From Nitrospirales bacterium (GTDB lineage: Bacteria; Nitrospirota; Nitrospiria; Nitrospirales; UBA8639): a stretch of DNA of 64,000 nt. The notes beneath the pieces are model-generated. The model was not told where the DNA came from and did no database searches. It saw nothing but the letters and a program-made list of their open reading frames with translations. Numbering within the stretch: the stretch's first letter is position 1; every line of letters begins with the position of its first letter. Location of the stretch: assembly GCA_021604005.1 (NCBI GenBank), contig BQIV01000006.1, forward strand, positions 1-64,000. The letters are read 5' to 3'. The position numbers and the translations under genes were made by a program. Below, one piece after another: positions 25,799 through 32,306 of the stretch.

Positions 25799-26829
25799 GC
25801 GCCCACCGTCAGCGAGAGTGTATTGGCGAAGGGCGACGTGGCTATTGGTTGATCTGCCCCGTCAACAGGCCGAGTGAGAATCGTCGCGCTATCGCCGGTA
25901 GCAGCCTGGTTGAGTGTAAGTGTCACAATGGCCGTAGGGTCATCAATCTTGTGACTGAGGATCGTAAAAACTTGTGGTGATTGGGTAACCTCAGAACTGT
26001 CGGCACGGACCCAGGAAACTTCTAAGGCCACGCGTTCTTCAGGTGGTCCGGCGATCGCCACATTGACGTTTGGCGTACCATTAGTGACTGTCCTGGTATT
26101 TGTGAGCATTCCTCCATTGGCAAATAGGACAACCGGTAGCCAGTCGGTCGCCGGAGAAGGACCGCCACTCCCTCTTGCGCCAAGTGGAATGGTATGGACT
26201 TCGTCCCCGTACTCAATAAATCCCATGGTATCTCCTGCATCAACGTTTGGTCGGATGTCGAGGATGCCTGTGGTCACAGGACCTGCTTCGATGCCATGTT
26301 CCAACGGCTCAATTGGAATCAGCGCAAATTCGTATGCGACTGAAAGGCGATAGGCTAACTCTCCTCCTTGGGTTGTCCAGATGTGATTAAGTTCCTCCAT
26401 AGACGGCGCTTGCAACACGGCCTGAAGACGATAATCTATGTGCGGGCCTGAGCGAAAATCAGTAGGATCGGTATTGTTTCCCGGTAGAATACTCGGGATA
26501 ATCGGACGTGAATGCAAAACCCGAAGGGCATGTCCTAATATTCGAAGATCAGCATCGAGTGCGGGGTTGCCCTGATCGGTCAGAAATGGAGTCAGTAGAG
26601 TGTTGATGCGTACGAAATAGGGTTCGTCATCAGCGACGGCCGCCTGAAAACCAGATGGCAAAACTCGGTAGGTAAACAAATTGAGAAGGTGCTTGTCCCC
26701 GCCTTTCACTCGTTCACTGGCCCGTTGTGGCGTGTCTGTCGAAATGACGACATCTTCACCAAACTGCCCATCTAGAAAATCGGCAATTCCTTGAACCGCA
26801 ACCGACAGCGAAGAGACGGGAACAGCCAT
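25795..26829 (-). CDS. tail terminator/cap protein with DUF4255 (Pvc16-like)
   Basis: 344 residues. The N-terminal 170 match DUF4255/Pvc16 (SVAVQGIADFLDGQFG, HLLNLFTYRVLPSGFQ, RILGHALRVLHSRPIIP, LAYRLSVAYEFALIPIEP). The C-terminal half is beta-rich, with two Ig/IPT-like units (PNVNVAIAGPPEERVALEVS, ILTRPVDGADQPIATSPF). Pvc16 closes the end of the tube and sheath opposite the baseplate. The gene follows the repeat protein by 4 bp and overlaps the ATPase by 4 bp. The extra C-terminal beta domains are seen in several longer family members. Confidence 0.88.
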   Translation of the reverse strand: MAVPVSSLSVAVQGIADFLDGQFGEDVVISTDTPQRASERVKGGDKHLLNLFTYRVLPSGFQAAVADDEPYFVRINTLLTPFLTDQGNPALDADLRILGHALRVLHSRPIIPSILPGNNTDPTDFRSGPHIDYRLQAVLQAPSMEELNHIWTTQGGELAYRLSVAYEFALIPIEPLEHGIEAGPVTTGILDIRPNVDAGDTMGFIEYGDEVHTIPLGARGSGGPSPATDWLPVVLFANGGMLTNTRTVTNGTPNVNVAIAGPPEERVALEVSWVRADSSEVTQSPQVFTILSHKIDDPTAIVTLTLNQAATGDSATILTRPVDGADQPIATSPFANTLSLTVGA

Positions 26830-26833
26830 GCGC

Positions 26834-27799
26834 CTACAATCTCCTCAGGTAACGTGCCCGGAAAGATCGGTCACGGTTGGGACGCCATGCACTCTTTTCT
26901 GCAGGGAGTCCCTGTTCATGAATGAGCACATCAAGTTGTTCGATGACGACATTGGGGCGAGAGTGGCTCGATTCAGTGGGTTGAGAAGGCAGGCTGTTGA
27001 ACACATTCTCTCCCGAGAACCCGGGCATCGCCAGAGATGGAGGTGTCAGAACCTCCTGCGATGGGAATGTTGGGGGAAGACCTTCAGCCGTGTTACCATG
27101 CTCTCCATAGTTGGGTATAGGTTGATGTGATTGTGAGAACACCGGCGATACGGCACGGCGGAGTGCCTGCAAAGATGAAGGTTCTTCTTCTCCCGAAAAC
27201 TCCTTGTCGATGGGTTCGCCCCCCGGTTCAATGTCTTCTTGAGTCGGTGGCAGCGTGACTTGCCCGGTTTCTTCGAGTGGAACTTCTTCTTGTCGGGCGA
27301 TAATCCGCTTAGTCTGAATCGTTTCTTCTTCCTCTTCTTCTTGCCGCCGCAGTAGAGCAAGCTGTTCTTCCTCTTCCTCTCCCGTTTCTTGTCGTCGCAA
27401 CGTAGCGAGTTGTTCTTCCTCTTCTTCACCTGTTTCTTGCCGTTGTAATGGTGCGACCTGTTCTTCTTCTTTTCCTTCTGGTTGTTGCCTTCTCAGGGAT
27501 ACCCCCTGCGTTGATTGTCCGTCGTTTTGGCGACGTAGTGGCGCAACCTCTTGTTCCTCTTCCTGGCTTAGCTGGCGCTGGGCTTCCGATTCCTCCTCCG
27601 TTTCTTGTCGTCTCACAGAATGAGTGGAAGGTCTTGGCATCGCCGAGAGCGTTTCTTCTTCCTCTTCTGATTGCTCCATTCTTGCGATTCCAGCAGAAGG
27701 TTGTTTGAAAAAACCTTTCGGCATTATGACTTGCGTCTTCATGCCATGTCCGGTCGCACGAGTCGAGATTCTTGTTAAATAACTCATAGCGTTTTCCAA
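26834..27799 (-). CDS. Glu/Gln/Arg repeat protein of the eCIS locus
   Basis: 321 residues, highly charged. The start overlaps the upstream gene's end by 16 bp. Between about residues 80 and 180 are repeated units of the form LRRQETGEEEEEQLA, encoded by near-identical 45-bp DNA repeats. No folded domain is seen until the last 45 residues (VVIEQLDVLIHEQG, then DRSFRARYLRRL), a closing motif that I believe is shared by proteins at this place in other eCIS loci. Comparable RQ/E-rich stretches precede eCIS_core domains in many payload proteins, so it may be a flexible scaffold or a cargo-docking partner. It is probably disordered; function is unknown. Confidence 0.65.
   Translation of the reverse strand: MENAMSYLTRISTRATGHGMKTQVIMPKGFFKQPSAGIARMEQSEEEEETLSAMPRPSTHSVRRQETEEESEAQRQLSQEEEQEVAPLRRQNDGQSTQGVSLRRQQPEGKEEEQVAPLQRQETGEEEEEQLATLRRQETGEEEEEQLALLRRQEEEEEETIQTKRIIARQEEVPLEETGQVTLPPTQEDIEPGGEPIDKEFSGEEEPSSLQALRRAVSPVFSQSHQPIPNYGEHGNTAEGLPPTFPSQEVLTPPSLAMPGFSGENVFNSLPSQPTESSHSRPNVVIEQLDVLIHEQGLPAEKSAWRPNRDRSFRARYLRRL
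27295..27480. repeat. in-frame ~45-bp tandem repeats in the Glu/Gln/Arg protein gene
   Basis: Three to four imperfect copies of a 45-bp unit made mainly of TTCTTC/TCCTCT runs plus a CGTCGCAA-like segment. Each encodes one RRQ(ETG)EEEEEQLA block on the minus strand. The copies keep frame, so expansion or contraction would alter the length of the repeat region without breaking the gene. Confidence 0.7.
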
Positions 27800-28605
27800 C
27801 TAGTCGGTCTTCGTGTCTGGCGATAATCCCGTGCAATCATGGCTGCCAAGGCTGAGCGGTGCCGGACCTTGAGGCCAAGAATTTGATCATGGGGCCATCC
27901 ATATGCCATTGCAATCAAGTGAGTCTCCTGAAGAATGGTGCCTTCATGGGGGAAGGCAAATAATAAAGGGTCAATTCGTGCTGTGGTCGATTTTCCACAA
28001 AATGGACAGGTCATGGTCGTTTCGACCGAGACATCCGGGGAGGCGGCTTCAATGGCATGATCGATATGTACAATATCATCTTCATCAAATTGCATCGCTT
28101 CCTTTTCTGCCTGTTCCGATAAACCGCATAAAGCGGCAAAGCGGCGTCGCGGGTCACCTATAGGCCCTGCTTTGGCAAAGGCTTCTTCATGGGCTCCATT
28201 GGGAATGAAAAATGACCGCATTCCAAGACTGGTTTCTACTTCAACTTGTAGCACATCGCTCTCTGGTTGATAGGAGGCCGCATCGGCCAGATTCAGGGAG
28301 AGATCGTAAGGATGTCCGCAATGGGTGCAATGGGATTCAAACCAGCGGACGTCCGGGTAGAAATATTGTGCGGCTTGTTGTAACAGCCATTCCCTCGTCC
28401 CGCATGGCAATTGACGAACCACAGCCAACGTGACCCTTTCCTCCCCTATGGTGGCGAAAATCGCATTGAGGACACAGGAAACCTTTTGAGGCCTCGACCC
28501 CGGTTGTGCCGTCGCTTCCGCGACTGCCAGCTCGGTTGTCCCGTTCAGGGGGCGTAGCTCAGTGGTGGGGAATGCCGCCGTTGAGTTATTCATTGCACGT
28601 ACCAT
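27784..28605 (-). CDS. gp26/gp51-like baseplate assembly protein with zinc-ribbon motifs
   Basis: 273 residues from the ATG ending at 28605; a TTG just before and an ATG at 28593 are alternatives. A first part resembles the T4 baseplate hub chaperone family (VTLAVVRQLPCGTREWLLQQ, then RFAALCGLSEQAEKEAMQF). Two CxxC pairs give a zinc ribbon (CTHCG near 97 and CPFCG near 207). The C-terminal end (LIAMAYGWPHDQILGLKV, then RHRSALAAMIARDY) is typical of this protein in contractile loci. It comes 14 bp after the tube gene. It probably helps assemble the hub and is not in the final particle, by analogy with T4 gp26/gp51. Confidence 0.72.
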   Translation of the reverse strand: MVRAMNNSTAAFPTTELRPLNGTTELAVAEATAQPGSRPQKVSCVLNAIFATIGEERVTLAVVRQLPCGTREWLLQQAAQYFYPDVRWFESHCTHCGHPYDLSLNLADAASYQPESDVLQVEVETSLGMRSFFIPNGAHEEAFAKAGPIGDPRRRFAALCGLSEQAEKEAMQFDEDDIVHIDHAIEAASPDVSVETTMTCPFCGKSTTARIDPLLFAFPHEGTILQETHLIAMAYGWPHDQILGLKVRHRSALAAMIARDYRQTRRPTSWKTL

Positions 28606-28619
28606 CAATCTTTTTTCGA

Positions 28620-29132
28620 TTAACTTTCCGCCGGTTCCGCAGTTCCAGGATCTTGCACAAAGCCTTCATGTTGGATGGTGATCATTTGAATGCCGACGGT
28701 GTTCATATTATTGGCATCAAATTCGGGTAAGGCTTGAAACTCAGACACCCATGCTCGTCGAAGCCGATAGGTTATCGCCGGAACGCCTTGGAGATTGAGG
28801 ACGTTAATTACCACTTCCCGGCGATAATCCTTCAAGCTCATCCCGGCATCCCCTTCGGCCACATTGTTGACGGCGTTGGCCCATTCCGTGAACACGGGGT
28901 CGTGACTCAGACCCTGTTCGAGTGCCACGGCTTCAAAACTGGAGCCACCCGGCATATTACGTTGGTAAGAGGGATCGCCGGCATTACGCCATTTCACGGA
29001 TTCCGTCGTCCGTTTGAGAGCCCCCATTTTTGATAGACCGGCCACGGTCTGGCCGCCGATCACGACTTGAAACTTAAACGTTCGATAAGGATCATACCGA
29101 TGGGCATTGGCAGGGAACATTGGTGCAGGCAT
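28620..29132 (-). CDS. inner tube protein
   Basis: 170 residues of the T4 gp19/Hcp-like tube type: YRTFKFQVVIGGQTVAGLSK near the N-terminus, then TTESVKWRNAGDPSYQRNMP, VALEQGLSHDPVFTEWANAV, YRREVVINVLNLQG and YRLRRAWVSEFQALPEFDAN. Hexamers stack to form the inner tube through which cargo passes. It is the only tube gene in the locus, whereas PVC and Afp have two or three. The gene lies 37 bp after the sheath gene, the standard order. Confidence 0.92.
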   Translation of the reverse strand: MPAPMFPANAHRYDPYRTFKFQVVIGGQTVAGLSKMGALKRTTESVKWRNAGDPSYQRNMPGGSSFEAVALEQGLSHDPVFTEWANAVNNVAEGDAGMSLKDYRREVVINVLNLQGVPAITYRLRRAWVSEFQALPEFDANNMNTVGIQMITIQHEGFVQDPGTAEPAES

Positions 29133-29169
29133 GTTAGAACCTCCTCAATTTCTGTATCCAAATATTTAG

Positions 29170-31119
29170 TTACGCGGTTCGACCGACGATTTGTTTGATT
29201 TGGACGACGACAAACTCTGCCGGTTTCAAGGGGGCAAAGCCCACAACCACTCGAACAATTCCGGCATCAATGTCTGCTTGAGTCATGGTGGCCCCCAGCC
29301 CACATTGAACGTAATAGGCATCGGAAGCTTTTTCGCCCTGGAAAGCTCCGGCTCGAAACAGTCCGTCCATAAAGTTCGATACTGACGCTCTCAGACTGCT
29401 CCAGAGCCGATGATCGTTGGGTTCAAACACCACCGTCTGTAGAGCACTGTACAGACTTTCCCCGATCATGTTTTGGGTACGTCTGACCGGAACATAGCGA
29501 AATTCAGGTTTGGTTTTGGTGGCCAGGGTCCGTGCCCCCCAGATCACGGTCGGACCGATGATGGCTCGCAGACAATTGATTCCCAGATCGTTCAGATTGT
29601 CCTGGAGATCGTTGCCGATCAAAATATTTGGTCCGATCGATCCCCGTACGGTGGCTTCGAGTCCCGCCGGAGCCTTCCAGACGCCTCGGCGTCCATCAAT
29701 GCGTGCCCACATCCCAGCGGCAAATCCAGATGGGGGAATGCGGAACGTTTTGGGTTTATTGGCGGCAGTATCAGGATCATAGTGCGGGTTGGACACTTCT
29801 AACCATGGATAATACAGGGCAGTGTAGGGGGATGTGGGTGCTCCTAAATCCTTGACATCCTTTGGTGAAATTAACCGTGCTCCCCCTACCGGATCGGGGG
29901 GGTCAACGATCACCATCCGGTTCTTCATGAACTCGCTATGCGTGATAGCATTCTGGATAATAGAGTTGTCGCCGCCTTCCAGCCAGTTGAGTGTAGGCAG
30001 AAGGATGATCGATACGTCACGGAAATCGCGAAGGGTCGTGTATACCGTGTTATAGTGGCTGATGTCCGGTGCAGCCTGACCATCTCCACCACCGGTCAAC
30101 CATGCCTCCATCACGCCCCCTGAATTCAGATTGGCCGGAGGTGATTCAAGGACAGCAGCAGCAGTTAAACCTAGGACATCTCGTGCAGACGTGCCCGCTC
30201 CTGGGTCGGGTGTCGTAACAGCACCAGCATTGCCGAGTAGCCCTGAGATCAGATTAAGACGCCGATTGGAGCCGTCAATCTCGATCCGGGCCGTGAAGTC
30301 CGGCGAGCTTGGATTTCCATTGCGAACCGTAGCCTGGATATGGACCGCAAGAGCAGTGAGATCGGCCGTGTCCTTTTCAAAATTGACTGGTACCGGGGAG
30401 CCGCCGCCGATAACCACATCGATGATCTTCCCTCCAACCTGTGCCACGCCATTCACAAACTGAATCGGATCGCTCCTGAGTCCGTTTGCATTGACGTTTC
30501 CGATATTGGCGACCGTGTCGCCGCTGATGTCGATCAACGTGGAGCTGTCCTCGATGACTTTTTCGATAAACTGAGGAGAATTGGAGTCGGTGGATAGGCC
30601 GCTAAAAGATTCGAGAACAGCAAAATCACCATCTTGCTCGATGCCGACTTCCAGGGTATAGCCCAGTGTCAAGTCCGGGGGCGATCCTGGGTCGGTAGGG
30701 GTCAGGCGGACCTGAAGTGCGTTGCCCCACGTGCCCTCATTGACAGCTGTGATGGTGAACCCCAGTGTTAGTGTTGAATCATCTGGATTTGGGATGGCGG
30801 TAGAAGCTTTGGAAAGATTACCGCCGGAATTTTCCGCGACCCTCACGACATAGGCCTTGGTTCCACCATTGGCGAAAAACGCGTTCAGCGCATGGCCGAA
30901 TCGATCCACGCTGTTGCCTTCGTCCCTGATTCCTCCCGCGCCGTCGTTAAGGACGCCGAACTGTTGAGTGAACTGATCTGCATTCGAAATGAAAACGGGG
31001 TCACCAATGGGCCCACGTTTGACTGGGCCGATGAAGGCGGCAACGGAGGTAGATGCTGCCTCTATTGCCAGCAGGCCTGATGGAACGTGCTCGATGTAGA
31101 CGCCAGGATGTTTGTACAT
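29170..31119 (-). CDS. contractile sheath protein
   Basis: 649 residues. The N-terminus (YKHPGVYIEHVPSGLLAI, AAFIGPVKRGPIGDPVFI, FGHALNAFFANGGTKAYVVR) and the C-terminus (GLGATMTQADIDAGIVRVVV, GFAPLKPAEFVVVQIKQI) are those of phage and eCIS sheath proteins. The N- and C-terminal arms form the interwoven mesh of the contracting sheath. The middle (about 130-370) is a large insertion of beta domains on the outside. It is the first gene of the 25-kb operon, starts after a good AAGGAGAG ribosome site, and is the only sheath gene present. No defect is seen. Confidence 0.95.
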   Translation of the reverse strand: MYKHPGVYIEHVPSGLLAIEAASTSVAAFIGPVKRGPIGDPVFISNADQFTQQFGVLNDGAGGIRDEGNSVDRFGHALNAFFANGGTKAYVVRVAENSGGNLSKASTAIPNPDDSTLTLGFTITAVNEGTWGNALQVRLTPTDPGSPPDLTLGYTLEVGIEQDGDFAVLESFSGLSTDSNSPQFIEKVIEDSSTLIDISGDTVANIGNVNANGLRSDPIQFVNGVAQVGGKIIDVVIGGGSPVPVNFEKDTADLTALAVHIQATVRNGNPSSPDFTARIEIDGSNRRLNLISGLLGNAGAVTTPDPGAGTSARDVLGLTAAAVLESPPANLNSGGVMEAWLTGGGDGQAAPDISHYNTVYTTLRDFRDVSIILLPTLNWLEGGDNSIIQNAITHSEFMKNRMVIVDPPDPVGGARLISPKDVKDLGAPTSPYTALYYPWLEVSNPHYDPDTAANKPKTFRIPPSGFAAGMWARIDGRRGVWKAPAGLEATVRGSIGPNILIGNDLQDNLNDLGINCLRAIIGPTVIWGARTLATKTKPEFRYVPVRRTQNMIGESLYSALQTVVFEPNDHRLWSSLRASVSNFMDGLFRAGAFQGEKASDAYYVQCGLGATMTQADIDAGIVRVVVGFAPLKPAEFVVVQIKQIVGRTA

Positions 31120-31320
31120 ATTTACTCTCCTTAAGATTGCGCGGCCCGGCCTTTTCCGGGTCCAGCCTGTGAAAGACTCCTCGTCCGCCTAGCGCAAGAC
31201 CTTTGATAGCATCACAATGATTGGTCGAAGACCAATGCCTTGGAAATTGACATCTCTCAACGCTTTAGACGACTTTATTTTTTACATTCAACAGACATTC
31301 TGTTCACTGAATATTCATTA
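31120..31320 (-). promoter_or_regulatory. leader region of the injection-system operon
   Basis: About 200 bp between the sheath gene and the miniature element. It contains a short GC hairpin (CCCGG at 31145-31149, CCGGG at 31156-31160) that would sit in the mRNA just before the ribosome site, and a perfect palindrome TTGGTC-GAA-GACCAA at 31221-31235 that could bind a regulator. I found no convincing -24/-12 or -35/-10 promoter here, so the start of transcription is unknown. The region may also be read from the promoter upstream of the winged-helix gene. Confidence 0.4.
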
Positions 31321-31587
31321 GGGCATCTCTAAAAACCATCCTTTTTCCCGATTACAGCGTCAGCCGCGTGCGCAAATCCTCATGTATCAGCTCTCGTCGC
31401 ATCGATCGACTGCCCAAGTTTGCGATGGTTCACGACGCCGTGGTCGTTTTCTTCGCTCTACTGACCACTATGGTGCTTGGCTCGCATTTGTTGTCATCAT
31501 GGTCCCTAGAGCCTTCCCTCGCAGATGGCTGTCTTTGTCCAAGTCAACGAATCACTCACATAAAACATTCTGGTTTTTAGAGTGCCC
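31321..31587. mobile_element. 267-bp miniature transposable element (MITE-like), copy 2
   Basis: The ends are GGGCATCTCTAAAAACC at 31321-31337 and, inverted at 31572-31587, GGGCACTCTAAAAACC. The element is flanked by ATTA on each side (31317-31320 and 31588-31591), a 4-bp target duplication. Its left 67 bp match the right end of the 141-bp element at 2225-2291 in inverse orientation without gaps, and the other ends are also alike (AAAAACCAG followed by a T-rich stretch and TGAG). On the minus strand the end encodes RRELIHEDLRTRLTL and a stop, like the tail of a transposase. It separates the regulatory genes from the injection operon. Confidence 0.78.
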
Positions 31588-31670
31588 ATTAGGTTTGGAA
31601 GTGAGAAAAATCAACTTGGTCGATAATTGACCATACTTTCCAATCGACAATGGCTCGACTCTCTTCTTCT

Positions 31671-31994
31671 TTACTCTTTGAAATTTTTGGAGACATCTGA
31701 ACTCTTGCTGCTCATATTTTCGTCGACGAATTCTCTTACTTGTTTTATTTCAGCCTTGTTCAGACCATAGATTATTTCCGACGTCCGGCTCTCTCTGTAA
31801 CGCAACCATCCCTGCTCGACTAACCATTGGATCGCTTTTCTCACATCCTCAGCTCGATGATTATCCTGATATTCGGTCAGCCACCAGCGTTTAATTCCTT
31901 CAACGGTATCCTTTGCCTCTGGATATTTAAGAAGATAGGTCAATATTTGACGAATCAGAATTTTTCGAGAGCCTATTGCGTCTTTATCACCCAC
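31671..31994 (-). CDS. small winged-helix-like protein, probable regulator
   Basis: 107 residues from a GTG start. The sequence (SRKILIRQILTYLLKYPEAK, then GIKRWWLTEYQ, EDVRKAIQWLVEQGWLRYRE, TSEIIYGLN) reads as helix-helix-helix followed by a beta hairpin, that is, a winged helix. It lies between the sigma-54 activator and the injection operon, on the same strand, and about 30 bp downstream of a good candidate sigma-54 promoter. The ribosome site is weak. It could be a DNA-binding switch for the injection genes or an adaptor. Fold assignment is by eye, and no ligand domain is present. Confidence 0.65.
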   Translation of the reverse strand: MGDKDAIGSRKILIRQILTYLLKYPEAKDTVEGIKRWWLTEYQDNHRAEDVRKAIQWLVEQGWLRYRESRTSEIIYGLNKAEIKQVREFVDENMSSKSSDVSKNFKE

Positions 31995-32034
31995 GTAGGG
32001 CCTTCGTCTTGTTTCTTAACCTCTATAGTTAAAG

Positions 32035-32049
32035 GCAAATCTGTTACCA
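32035..32049 (-). promoter_or_regulatory. candidate sigma-54 (-24/-12) promoter
   Basis: On the minus strand the sequence TGGTAACAGATTTGC has GG and GC exactly 10 bases apart and keeps 8 of the 11 defined positions of TGGCACG-N4-TTGC. Transcription would start near 32023, about 29 bases before the winged-helix gene. A sigma-54 activator gene lies directly upstream, and palindromic repeats lie 85-170 bp upstream of the -24 element, as expected for this promoter type. Confidence 0.6.
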
Positions 32050-32119
32050 CATCGTGTGATCGCTTATTGCATTGATTTACTTGAATTATTTGTAATGTAC
32101 AAAAACCTGACGCGTTTTT

Positions 32120-32223
32120 TTTGCCGCAGGAGAATGGATAGAGATGTTCAGAACCATTTGTTTTAAAAGCAATTAGAGGTGCGGCATGTTTGCCGCATGA
32201 CAACACAAACTTTGGCCGCACCT
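32120..32223. promoter_or_regulatory. cluster of TGCCGCA half-sites, candidate activator binding sites
   Basis: TTTGCCGCA occurs at 32120-32128, a perfect inverted repeat TGCGGCA-N4-TGCCGCA occupies 32180-32197, and TTTGGCCGCA lies at 32211-32220. A wider inverted pair, AGGTGCGGC (32177-32185) and GCCGCACCT (32215-32223), encloses the palindrome. This spacing upstream of a -24/-12 promoter is typical of enhancer sites for sigma-54 activators. Folding of a transcript terminator for the upstream gene is the alternative, but there is no T-tract. Confidence 0.5.
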
Positions 32224-32306
32224 TACAGTTATAAAAAGAACGTTATTGAATAGAGAAAAGGTAAGAGAGGCTCTTCACCTGATAAGTAGAGAGCGGTGAG
32301 TTTGCT

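Noticed and set aside
27295-27480. Direct repeats considered as a CRISPR-like array
   Set aside because: Repeats are contiguous, in frame and encode a protein repeat; there are no unique spacers.
6236-31119. Locus considered as a prophage
   Set aside because: No capsid, portal, terminase, integrase or lysis cassette is present, while Pvc15-, Pvc16- and eCIS_core-type genes are.
31221-31235. TTGGTC-GAA-GACCAA palindrome considered as a terminator
   Set aside because: Six-base stem with no T-run; kept only as a possible operator in the leader entry.
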